A stretch of 61,064 bases of DNA, from assembly GCA_964369635.1 (NCBI GenBank), contig CAYJGN010000003.1, positions 1 through 61,064 on the forward strand. Reading direction: 5' to 3'. Below are positions 7,535-15,295 of this stretch, in pieces. The first letter of the stretch is position 1, and every line of letters starts with the position of its first letter. The notes under the pieces are model-generated. The model worked only from the letters and a program-made list of their open reading frames with translations. It was not told where the DNA came from and made no database searches. Position numbers and translations under genes: made by a program. Origin of the DNA: CAYJGN01 sp964369635. GTDB taxonomy: Bacteria > Bacillota > Clostridia > Oscillospirales > Ruminococcaceae.

Positions 7535-8674
7535 TTGAGCTTACTTGAAATTCGCGGCATCAGCAAAAGTTTTGATGATGTTTCGGTTCTAAAAGATATT
7601 AACTTGCAGGTGGAATCTGGTGAATTCATAACCTTGCTTGGTTCGAGCGGTTGCGGAAAAACAACCTTGCTTCGTATTTTAGCGGGTCTTGAAACGCCGA
7701 ATACCGGTTGTGTTATATTAGAGGGTGTTGATATAACAAACAACCCGCCGAATAAAAGGGATATGAGTATGGTTTTTCAAAACTATGCTCTATTTCCGCA
7801 TATGAACGTTTTTGATAATATAGCTTATAGTTTGAAGCTTAAAAAGCTGCCAAAAGAGGAGATAGAGAGCGAAGTTTTAAGTGCATTAAAACTTGTTCAG
7901 CTTGATGGGTTTGGCGAAAGAATGCCAGCAGAGCTCTCAGGTGGTCAGCGCCAAAGGGTTGCTATTGCGAGGAGCATAGTTTCAAAACCGAAGCTTCTTT
8001 TGCTCGATGAGCCGCTCGGAGCTCTTGATTTGCAGCTTCGCCGTCAGATGCAAACAGAACTTAAAAAATTGCAAGCGCAGCTTGGTATAACTTTTATCTA
8101 CATAACCCACGACCAGGAAGAAGCTATAAATATGTCGAGCAGAATTGCCGTTATGAAAGATGGTAATTTTGAGCAGATAGGCTCTCCAAATGAGGTTTAT
8201 AATACCCCGAAAACAAGCTTTGTTGCAACTTTTGTTGGAAGTGCAAATATTGTTTGTGGCGAGATTGAGAGCATTGATAAAGAGAGTGGGGCTATGCGTG
8301 TCAACTGTGATGATGGTTGTATGAAAGCTGTAACGCTTGGATATGACTTTGAGATAGGCGAGGCAGTATCTCTTGCAGTTAGAAGTGAAAATTTGCAGTT
8401 TGGAAGCGATGTTCGAGATTGCGATATGACTGCTGTTGTTGTCGAGAAAACCTTTGCAGGTGGACAGCTTCGACTTATGGTTGAAACAGGTAACAAAGCG
8501 CAGCTTGTTGCAAGCAGACATGGAATAGATATAGATGTTCATATTGGAGATACCGTGCATGTTCGTTGGGAGAGTGAGAATGCTGTTCCGGTCGATGTGG
8601 GCGCGCGGGATATATTTAGCGAGATAAAAATAGCAAACCGAGCGCAAAGTGAGGTGCAGAAGGTTGAAAGCTAA
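7535..8674 (+). CDS. potA: Spermidine/putrescine ABC transporter, ATP-binding protein
   Basis: The 379-residue ATPase of the polyamine importer. The Walker A motif is GSSGCGKTT near residue 35, the signature LSGGQRQRVAIAR, the Walker B LLLDEPLGALD, and the H-loop follows in ITHD. The last 130 residues form the TOBE domain found in PotA/MalK-type ATPases. The start is TTG behind GGAGAG at eight bases. It is first in a four-gene operon and overlaps potB by 11 nt. Order ABCD and the PotD-type binding protein favour polyamines over other family substrates. Confidence 0.95.
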   Translation: MSLLEIRGISKSFDDVSVLKDINLQVESGEFITLLGSSGCGKTTLLRILAGLETPNTGCVILEGVDITNNPPNKRDMSMVFQNYALFPHMNVFDNIAYSLKLKKLPKEEIESEVLSALKLVQLDGFGERMPAELSGGQRQRVAIARSIVSKPKLLLLDEPLGALDLQLRRQMQTELKKLQAQLGITFIYITHDQEEAINMSSRIAVMKDGNFEQIGSPNEVYNTPKTSFVATFVGSANIVCGEIESIDKESGAMRVNCDDGCMKAVTLGYDFEIGEAVSLAVRSENLQFGSDVRDCDMTAVVVEKTFAGGQLRLMVETGNKAQLVASRHGIDIDVHIGDTVHVRWESENAVPVDVGARDIFSEIKIANRAQSEVQKVES

Positions 8675-9518
8675 GAAAAAGAGCATCTGGCTAACCCTTG
8701 CGCCACTTTATTTGTTCACGCTGATTTTTGTTGCGGGGCCGCTTATTTATATGATTTATCTAAGCCTACAAACCCCTTCTGAAAGCTTTGGTGTTGTGCA
8801 TCAATTTAGTCTGCAAAGCTATATAAATATCCTTGATCCGGTTTATTTAAATACCTTTGTAGAGTCGTTTAAACTCGCGATTATCAGTACGTTTTTTCTT
8901 GTTGCAATAGGCTATCCGTTTGGCTATTTCATGGCGAAACTATCACCTAAAGGCAAGAAGATGATGATGGTTTTTTTGATGATTCCATTCTGGACGAATA
9001 GCCTTATCCGAATTTATGGATGGATTATCGTTCTTCGCGCAAACGGCACCCTTGATACTGTATTGCAGTTTTTAGGGATAACAGACTCTCCGCTAAAGCT
9101 TCTATATACCTACCCAGCGGTTGTTATCGGAATGGTTTATGCTCTTCTTCAGTTTATGATTCTCTCAGTTTATTCATCTGCTGAAAAGATGGATTGGGGA
9201 CTCGTTGAGGCGGCGAGAAACCTCGGCGCTTCAAAGACTAAAGCATTTTTAAGCGTTACTCTACCGCTAACTCTACCGGGACTTCTCTCGGGTATTATTC
9301 TAACGTTTATTCCATGTATGGGCCTTTTCTTTATTGCCGATATTATGGGTGGAAATAAGATTGTTCTTGTTGGCTCACTTATCCAAGACCAGCTGCTTCG
9401 AGCGCATAACTGGCCGTTTGCAGCGGCACTTGCGGTAATACTTATGATTATGACAACGGTGCTTATAGCGCTATATAAAAGAATAACTAAAAGCGATGAA
9501 TTGGAGGGACTGCTATGA
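8664..9518 (+). CDS. potB: Polyamine ABC transporter permease PotB
   Basis: A type I ABC permease of about 285 residues with six membrane segments. The cytoplasmic EAA loop reads EAARNLGASKTKAFLSVTLP, the contact with PotA. I place the start at the TTG at 8664, where GAGGTG lies seven bases upstream inside potA; a GTG 15 bases earlier has no site. The stop overlaps the potC ATG (ATGA), typical of coupled translation. Confidence 0.94.
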   Translation: MKAKKKSIWLTLAPLYLFTLIFVAGPLIYMIYLSLQTPSESFGVVHQFSLQSYINILDPVYLNTFVESFKLAIISTFFLVAIGYPFGYFMAKLSPKGKKMMMVFLMIPFWTNSLIRIYGWIIVLRANGTLDTVLQFLGITDSPLKLLYTYPAVVIGMVYALLQFMILSVYSSAEKMDWGLVEAARNLGASKTKAFLSVTLPLTLPGLLSGIILTFIPCMGLFFIADIMGGNKIVLVGSLIQDQLLRAHNWPFAAALAVILMIMTTVLIALYKRITKSDELEGLL

Positions 9519-10309
9519 TCAAAAAAACCTCCAAAAAGAAATTTAAAGGCTCTTATATCTATTTAGGGATTGTAACGGCTCTTATTTATCTGCCGATTAT
9601 TCTTGTTATAATATATTCATTTAACGAGAGTAAAATATCAAGTATTTGGGGCGGGTTTTCGCTCCATTGGTACCGAGAGCTTTTTAAAGACGAGGCGATG
9701 TTTGAAGCGCTTCTAAACAGCGTGATTTTAGCGCTATCATCGAGTTTTGCAGCAGCAATTATCGGAACGCTTGGCGCAGTCGGATTTTCTAAAGTGAAGA
9801 CGAAAACAAAAGCACCAATGGAATTTTTAACGATGCTACCGATAATGATACCCGAGATAATTCTTGCTATGGTATTTTTGGTATTCTTCGCACTACTCGG
9901 TCTTCCGTTTGGAATGACTACGCTGATTATAGGCCATACCACCTTCTGCGTTCCGTATATCTACATGATAGTTAAAGCAAGACTTGTCGGTATGGATAAA
10001 AGTCTGATTGAAGCTTCAAAAGACCTTGGGGCAAGTGAGATTCGAGCGTTTTTCGATATAACTCTTCCACTGCTCCTACCGGCAATTGTGAGCGGAATGC
10101 TTCTGAGTTTCGCTATGAGTTTTGACGATGTTATTATAAGCCTTTTTGTCACAGGAGTTGAAGTTAATACCCTGCCGATAAAGGTCTATACCCAGCTTCG
10201 AACAGGGGTCACCCCTGAAATAAACGCACTTTGCACGCTTATGCTTGCAACAACTATTTTGCTTGTTATTTTGAGCAACCTTGTTGGTCGCTCGAAGTAC
10301 AATAAATAA
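9515..10309 (+). CDS. potC: Polyamine ABC transporter permease PotC
   Basis: The second permease, 264 residues with six membrane segments. Its EAA loop is EASKDLGASEIRAFFDITLP. The next membrane segment, SFAMSFDDVIISLFVTG, is typical of PotC. It pairs with PotB as a heterodimer in the membrane. The ATG overlaps the potB stop, and potD follows 39 bp later. Confidence 0.95.
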   Translation: MIKKTSKKKFKGSYIYLGIVTALIYLPIILVIIYSFNESKISSIWGGFSLHWYRELFKDEAMFEALLNSVILALSSSFAAAIIGTLGAVGFSKVKTKTKAPMEFLTMLPIMIPEIILAMVFLVFFALLGLPFGMTTLIIGHTTFCVPYIYMIVKARLVGMDKSLIEASKDLGASEIRAFFDITLPLLLPAIVSGMLLSFAMSFDDVIISLFVTGVEVNTLPIKVYTQLRTGVTPEINALCTLMLATTILLVILSNLVGRSKYNK

Positions 10310-10348
10310 TCCCCCTTGCAGTTTAAGGGAAATCGAAAGGAGATAAAA

Positions 10349-11431
10349 ATGAAAAAAATACTAATGTTGATTCTAAGTCTAACACTTATGGTCACAATGC
10401 TCACAGGTTGCGGTGGCGGCGGTGAAAGCAGCTCGGAGGGCGGCGATAGCTCGTCATCTTCCGCACCAGCAGAGGGCGACAATGAGAATATGACGCTAAA
10501 CCTCTATACTTGGGAGGGAATGTTCCCAGATGAGGTGCTTGATGCATTTGAAGCCGAGACTGGTTATGAAGTTAATTATGTTAGCTTTGATACAAACGAA
10601 ACAATGCTCTCAAAACTCCAAGTTGCTGAGGGTGGAGATTACGATCTTATTATTTGTGACGACTATATCAGTGAGACAGTTATTGCAGAAGGTCTTGCAC
10701 AGCCGATAAATAAAGAGCTTATCCCAAATCTCGGGAATGTAAACCCTATATTCCAAGGCCAGTTCTTTGATCCAAATGATGAGTATACTGTTCCGCACGG
10801 TGCAGGCGTTCAGACTATAGTCTATGACCCATCAGTAGTTGAAATCGAGATAACAGGGTATGCGGATTTATGGGATCCTTCGCTTGAGAGCAATATTGGA
10901 ATAATTGCAAATCCTCGTGTTGTTAATGGTATGGCGCTTAAAGTTATGGGTGAGAGCTATAATACCGAAGATATTGCAACTATAGAAGCGGCAGGAGAGA
11001 GCCTACTTGAGCTTGCTCCAAATATCAGACTTATAAAAGATGATAACCTACAAGATGACCTTCTATCAGGTGAAGTTGGTGCGACTGTTATGTACACAAG
11101 TCAGGTAACTATGGCAGCGCTTGCAAACCCAGAGCTTGAGATAGTTTACCCAACAGAGGGTATTGGATTTGGTCTTATGGTTCAGATGATTCCATCTAAT
11201 GCTCCAAACGCAGAAGCGGCTCACGCTTTTATAAACTTTATCTTAGATCCAGAAATCGCGAAGCAGAGCTTTGAGTGGCTTGGTTTCTACTGCACAAACA
11301 AAGCAGCAGAAGACCTTATAGCAGATGAGTTTAAATCTTTCCTAATTCTACCGGAAGAGTTTCAAGATGATACCGAGATGATTAGAAATATCTCGGCAGA
11401 GGCAGACGAAGCANNNNNNNNNNGTCAATAA
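10349..11431 (+). CDS. potD: Polyamine-binding lipoprotein PotD (interrupted by an assembly gap)
   Basis: An extracytoplasmic binding lipoprotein. The signal peptide ends in the lipobox LTGC with Cys21 as the lipid anchor, then a Gly/Ser/Glu-rich linker, then a PotD/PotF domain (TLNLYTWEGMFP, where NxYxWxxY is usual). The start is the ATG behind AAAGGAG. The last codons cross ten N at 11414-11423; the frame continues to a TAA two codons later, but since the gap length is arbitrary the true C-terminus may differ. About 360 residues are present, close to a full protein. Confidence 0.92.
   Translation: MKKILMLILSLTLMVTMLTGCGGGGESSSEGGDSSSSSAPAEGDNENMTLNLYTWEGMFPDEVLDAFEAETGYEVNYVSFDTNETMLSKLQVAEGGDYDLIICDDYISETVIAEGLAQPINKELIPNLGNVNPIFQGQFFDPNDEYTVPHGAGVQTIVYDPSVVEIEITGYADLWDPSLESNIGIIANPRVVNGMALKVMGESYNTEDIATIEAAGESLLELAPNIRLIKDDNLQDDLLSGEVGATVMYTSQVTMAALANPELEIVYPTEGIGFGLMVQMIPSNAPNAEAAHAFINFILDPEIAKQSFEWLGFYCTNKAAEDLIADEFKSFLILPEEFQDDTEMIRNISAEADEAXXXXQ
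11414..11423. other. Assembly gap
   Basis: Ten N within the last codons of potD. Ten is probably a placeholder length. Confidence 0.95.
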
Positions 11432-11450
11432 AAACTAAAATTGATAATTC

Positions 11451-11484
11451 AGCCGGTGCAAAGAGCTTGCATCGGTTGTTTTTT
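11451..11484 (+). terminator. potABCD terminator
   Basis: AGCCGGTGCAA pairs with TTGCATCGGTT (two G-T pairs) around AGAGC, followed by a T run. Confidence 0.85.
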
Positions 11485-11589
11485 GTTTCTGATAAAGTTT
11501 CTGATTGTTGTATTTGATAAATTGGTAGTTGATAGATTTTAGATATATAAACGGAGCGAGAATGCTGTTTTTTAGTCGGGAGTGTACCC

Positions 11590-11675
11590 GCCGCCCGCAG
11601 CGGCGATTTTGAAAAAATCGCCGACCCGCACTTTGTGCAGGGAAAAATGGCAAAGCCATTTTCGCTGCGGGCGGC
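11590..11675. repeat. Cloverleaf palindromic element 1
   Basis: A perfect 13-bp outer stem (11590-11602 with 11663-11675) encloses three hairpins in order: GCGATTTT/AAAATCGC, CCGCAC/GTGCAGG and AAAATGGC/GCCATTTT. It is very similar in sequence and orientation to the element at 13042-13129. The rest of the 400-bp space before the aldo/keto reductase is AT-rich apart from the promoter at 11778. Confidence 0.75.
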
Positions 11676-11777
11676 ATGCAAAGGCGATGATAAATAGTGA
11701 TAATTTTATAAAGAAGTTAATTAAAAATAACAGTAATAACAACATCAAACAAGTTTAAACCACCTGTTAATAATCTA

Positions 11778-11806
11778 TTGATAAAACATTTTATCTATGG
11801 TATATT
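11778..11806 (+). promoter_or_regulatory. Aldo/keto reductase promoter
   Basis: TTGATA and TATATT with a 17-bp spacer, 27 bp before the ATG. Confidence 0.65.
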
Positions 11807-11833
11807 TAAATTAATGAAAAGGAGTTGATATAA

Positions 11834-12955
11834 ATGAGTTTACCAAAAACAGGTTTACTTGGATTCGGGCTAATGCGCCTCCCAAAAGACGGAGATAATT
11901 TCGATGTAGAGCAGATAAAAAGCATGGTTGATGCTTTTATCGATGCAGGATTTAACTATTTTGACACAGCCTATGTTTATACTGGTAGCGAAGTAGTAAC
12001 AAAAGAAGTTCTTGTTGATAGATACCCGCGTGATAGCTATACTTTAGCGACAAAAATGAATGCGCATACGGGAGAGATAAAAAGCAAGGCCGACTGTGAG
12101 TGGTATTTCAATACTCAACTTGAGAGAACAGGGGCTGGGTATTTTGACTATTATCTTTTACATGCAATAAGCTCAAAAGAAAACTATGAAAACTATAAAA
12201 ACCTTGGCACTTTTGATTTTGTTGCAGAGAAAAAAGAAGAGGGACTTATCCGCCATAATGGCTTTTCCTTCCATGGTGACCCAGAGCTTTTGAAACTTGT
12301 GCTTGATGAGCAACCGCAAACGGAGTTTGTTCAGCTACAGATTAACTATGCCGATTGGGATAGCGATATGATTCATTCGGGAGAGCTTTATAAAATAGCT
12401 CGCGAGAGAAATGTTCCGATAATTATAATGGAGCCGATAAAAGGTGGTTCACTTGTGAATATTGCCGATGAGGCGAAAGCGGTATTTAAAAAAATCGACC
12501 CTGCGAGCACAGCTGCATCTTGGGCACTTCGTTTTGCGGGAACACTTGATGGCGTCCATACAATACTCAGCGGTATGTCAACTATAGAGCAGACAGATGA
12601 AAATATTGAAACATTCAAAAATTTCAAACCGCTAAATGATGATGATAAAAAAGCTATTGAGAGCGTTTTGAAAGTTATGTACAGTACAAATCAAGTTCTA
12701 TGTACCGATTGCAAATACTGTGTTGACGGATGTCCAAAAAACATAGATATTCCAAATATCTTCAAACTTGCAAACTCAAATCGCAGAACGCCGGGTGACG
12801 GTCTAAACAAAATGCTTATACGAGAGATACCAAATGATAGACTACCAAAAAGCTGTATTGCGTGCGGAAAATGTGAAAAGGTATGTCCTCAGCATCTTCC
12901 GATAATTGATTACCTAAAAGAAATATCTGAAGAGTTTTCATCTATTATTAAATAA
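11834..12955 (+). CDS. Aldo/keto reductase with C-terminal 2x[4Fe-4S] domain
   Basis: A 373-residue oxidoreductase. The N-terminal TIM barrel (about 1-280) carries the aldo/keto reductase tetrad: Asp and Tyr in FDTAYVY, Lys in ATKM and His in YLLHA. The last 90 residues hold two ferredoxin-type clusters, CTDCKYCVDGC and CIACGKCEKVC, each followed by Pro. Such proteins are common in anaerobic Clostridia and probably exchange electrons with ferredoxin; the carbonyl substrate is unknown. It stands alone between its own promoter and terminator, flanked by two cloverleaf elements. AAGGAG lies eight bases before the ATG. Confidence 0.93.
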   Translation: MSLPKTGLLGFGLMRLPKDGDNFDVEQIKSMVDAFIDAGFNYFDTAYVYTGSEVVTKEVLVDRYPRDSYTLATKMNAHTGEIKSKADCEWYFNTQLERTGAGYFDYYLLHAISSKENYENYKNLGTFDFVAEKKEEGLIRHNGFSFHGDPELLKLVLDEQPQTEFVQLQINYADWDSDMIHSGELYKIARERNVPIIIMEPIKGGSLVNIADEAKAVFKKIDPASTAASWALRFAGTLDGVHTILSGMSTIEQTDENIETFKNFKPLNDDDKKAIESVLKVMYSTNQVLCTDCKYCVDGCPKNIDIPNIFKLANSNRRTPGDGLNKMLIREIPNDRLPKSCIACGKCEKVCPQHLPIIDYLKEISEEFSSIIK

Positions 12956-12964
12956 TTTAAGAAG

Positions 12965-12986
12965 AAACGCCCCTTGGGCGTTTTTT
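12965..12986 (+). terminator. Aldo/keto reductase terminator
   Basis: AAACGCCC pairs with GGGCGTTT around a three-base loop and runs into TTTTTT. Confidence 0.88.
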
Positions 12987-13041
12987 GCTGTAATCTGTAA
13001 TAGTTGAAATTCGCGAGAGAACGGCGATTACCAGGTTTGTC

Positions 13042-13129
13042 GCGCCGCCCGCAGCGGCGATTTTTTCAAAAATCGCTTATCCCGCACTTTGTGCGGGGAA
13101 AATGGCAAAGCCATTTCGCTGCGGGGCGC
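13042..13129. repeat. Cloverleaf palindromic element 2
   Basis: The outer stem GCGCC-(GC)-CCGCAGCG (13042-13056) faces CGCTGCGGGGCGC (13117-13129), with a two-base bulge. Inside are three hairpins: GCGATTTTT/AAAAATCGC, CCCGCAC/GTGCGGG and AAATGGC/GCCATTT. It is the sequence relative of element 1, in the same orientation, on the other side of the aldo/keto reductase. Confidence 0.75.
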
Positions 13130-13175
13130 AGTTGGACAAAAAAGACACTAAAGATAAAATAAGAAATATTTTTTA

Positions 13176-13204
13176 TTTACTTTTGCGCGGTAACCCTATA
13201 TAAT
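13176..13204 (+). promoter_or_regulatory. GNAT gene promoter
   Basis: TTTACT and TATAAT with a 17-bp spacer, 34 bp before the ATG. Confidence 0.6.
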
Positions 13205-13238
13205 TAACCTATACTAAATCGAGAGCAAGGAGGGTTAT

Positions 13239-14066
13239 ATGATACAGTCGATAACCGATGAGAGCAGGATTTTTGGGGATGAAAACTATTTAAAAGATGT
13301 TATACCATTTAGTTTAATTGAAACGATAAAGAAAAATCCTCTTATTCTGCAAAGCGATGAAGAAAATTTTATAATAGCGGCATCTGCAACATACCACCCG
13401 GCTTGGATTTGGACAAAGGACGGAATTTCAGCGTCAAAATTAGAAGAGCTTTTAGCGAGGCTTCAGGGAATTGTGCAAAATTTTCCGCAGTTTTTATATA
13501 TAGCAAAAGATGATATTGCAATAAATATTGAAAACTATTTTTCAAAACATGGCTTTAAGCCCGATAAGAAAACGTTTATGGAGAGCTTTGAGTGTCAGAA
13601 TCTTATACCTCCAAAGAATACCACAGTCAAAATAGAAAAACCGGTAGCGGAGGATATTATTGAGGTGGCAATAGCACTTCGCCGGAATGAGTTTGAGATA
13701 TTTGGTGTTGATGCGAAGATAAATGTTTTTCTGCCGATAGCGGCAGAGGAGATTATGAATCAATATTTTTTCGTAATTAAAGAGGATGGAGTTATAGCGG
13801 CAATGGCAACAGGGAAATTCGAAGATGAAAATCATGTTGCCATCTCGAAAGTTTATACAAAAGAAGAGTATCGGAACAGAGGTTATGCAGGTGCGCTGGT
13901 CGCGCATATAAGCAAAATGATACAGGACAAAGGGAAAACCCCAATTCTCTATACCGATAAAAGCAACCCATACTCAAACAGAGCATATATCAATGTTGGA
14001 TTTCAGCCGCGAGGGTCGGTAACAAGGGTTGAGATGGTTTCAGATAATGATAGAAATAAAGGTTAG
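13239..14066 (+). CDS. GNAT family N-acetyltransferase
   Basis: A 275-residue protein whose last 130 residues form a GNAT fold. The acetyl-CoA site is visible in the V-x-T-xx-xYRxRGYAGAL block (about residues 205-220) and the late strand ends in the ANxGF-like YINVGFQPRG. The N-terminal half (PAWIWTKDG) is a second, degenerate GNAT-like or substrate domain. AAGGAGGG precedes the ATG. The next gene starts 20 bp later, so the two are probably co-transcribed. Substrate unknown. Confidence 0.85.
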   Translation: MIQSITDESRIFGDENYLKDVIPFSLIETIKKNPLILQSDEENFIIAASATYHPAWIWTKDGISASKLEELLARLQGIVQNFPQFLYIAKDDIAINIENYFSKHGFKPDKKTFMESFECQNLIPPKNTTVKIEKPVAEDIIEVAIALRRNEFEIFGVDAKINVFLPIAAEEIMNQYFFVIKEDGVIAAMATGKFEDENHVAISKVYTKEEYRNRGYAGALVAHISKMIQDKGKTPILYTDKSNPYSNRAYINVGFQPRGSVTRVEMVSDNDRNKG

Positions 14067-14086
14067 AATATAATCAGAGGTGAAAT

Positions 14087-15103
14087 ATGCAATTAAATGA
14101 AGTTTATAATAATGCAAGAGAGGCTTTTTCAGGAAGCTGCTCAGTATGTCCCGAATGCAATGGTATAGTTTGTCGCGGACGAACACCTGGGTGCGGTGCA
14201 AAAGGACTCGGAGGTGGGTTTATAGCGGCATATAATTTTTTGCAGTCGGTTGAGATTAATATGGATAATATCTACGACGGAGATAGCTACGAGACGACCT
14301 TTGAGTTTTTAGGTGATAAATTTGCAGCTCCACTTGCGGTTGCTCCAATGGCGGCGCTCAAAAACCACTATGGTGAGGCTATAACAGAAGATGAATATCT
14401 TAAAGCGATAAGCGAAGGGTGCGCTGATGCAAATATTCTGCCCTTTTATGGAGATGGTGTTGATTTAAAATTTTTTACCGACCCATTAAAATACATAACA
14501 AAAGAGAATTGCATAGGCGTTCCAACAACTAAACCATGGGGCGATGATGAGATACAAATAAGGGTGGACGCTGCAAAAGAAGCGGGAGTGAAAGCAATCG
14601 CTATGGATATAGATGCTTCAGGTCTTATCCACCTTGCGGCGAGCGGAAAGCCTGTTTATGCAAGAGGAGTAGAGCGGTTATCGGCTCTTATAAAAGAGGT
14701 AGGACTGCCATTTATCATAAAGGGAATAATGACGGGGACAGCTGCAAAAAAAGCAAAAGAAGCTGGTGCCTATGGGATAATAGTTTCAAATCATGGTGGT
14801 CGCGTTCTCGATAGTGCCGGTGCTCCAGCTAAAAGACTACCCGAAATAAGGGCGGCAGTTGGCGATGATTATTTGGTTTTTGTCGATGGAGCTATAAGAA
14901 GCGGTGTTTCCCTCTTCAAAGTGCTTGCACTCGGTGCTTCAGCAGCGCTTATCGGCAGACCGTTTGTCACAGCGGCTTATGGCGGCGGGGCGCAGGGGGT
15001 TTCGCTCTATGCAAACAAGATAAAGAACGAGCTCATTGAAACGATGGCGATGACAGGTGCGCTAAAGCTTTCCGATATAAATTCCGAAAAAATAAGATTT
15101 TAA
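14087..15103 (+). CDS. FMN-dependent alpha-hydroxy-acid oxidizing protein
   Basis: A 338-residue TIM barrel of the lactate/glycolate oxidase family. The active-site signature SNHGGRVLDS carries the catalytic His and Arg, a Lys contacts FMN in FIIKGI, and GRPF closes the phosphate site. It differs from aerobic lactate oxidases by a Cys-rich N-terminus (CSVCPECNGIVCRG), seen in the clostridial branch; these Cys might bind a metal. Probable role is L-lactate or another 2-hydroxy acid dehydrogenation with an unknown acceptor. It follows the GNAT gene and ends at a terminator. Confidence 0.88.
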   Translation: MQLNEVYNNAREAFSGSCSVCPECNGIVCRGRTPGCGAKGLGGGFIAAYNFLQSVEINMDNIYDGDSYETTFEFLGDKFAAPLAVAPMAALKNHYGEAITEDEYLKAISEGCADANILPFYGDGVDLKFFTDPLKYITKENCIGVPTTKPWGDDEIQIRVDAAKEAGVKAIAMDIDASGLIHLAASGKPVYARGVERLSALIKEVGLPFIIKGIMTGTAAKKAKEAGAYGIIVSNHGGRVLDSAGAPAKRLPEIRAAVGDDYLVFVDGAIRSGVSLFKVLALGASAALIGRPFVTAAYGGGAQGVSLYANKIKNELIETMAMTGALKLSDINSEKIRF

Positions 15104-15115
15104 CTATATAAAATT

Positions 15116-15155
15116 AAAAAAAGAGCAGTTTATTTTTTTAGTAACTGCTCTTTTT
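15116..15155 (+). terminator. Terminator after the hydroxyacid oxidase
   Basis: AAAAAGAGCAGTT pairs with AACTGCTCTTTTT around a T-rich loop. Confidence 0.85.
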
Positions 15156-15233
15156 GTGTATAATAAACAAGACATTATAAATAATTTTTATATCTGATTT
15201 GTGAATAATTTGTGAAAAATGCAGTTAAGTCGA

Positions 15234-15262
15234 TTGAAAAAGAAATATTACTATGGTACACT
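15234..15262 (+). promoter_or_regulatory. Promoter of the EF-G paralogue
   Basis: TTGAAA and TACACT with a 17-bp spacer, 33 bp before the TTG start. Confidence 0.6.
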
Positions 15263-15295
15263 ATATAAAATACCTAAATGAAAGGGGAAATTAAA

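Noticed and set aside
7982..8686. A 234-codon open frame antisense to potA
   Set aside because: It lies wholly opposite a perfectly conserved ABC ATPase, has no ribosome site and its translation looks like no protein family.
11590..13129. CRISPR array or composite transposon around the aldo/keto reductase
   Set aside because: There are only two repeat units, with no regular spacers, no transposase and no cas genes. They are palindromic elements of another kind.
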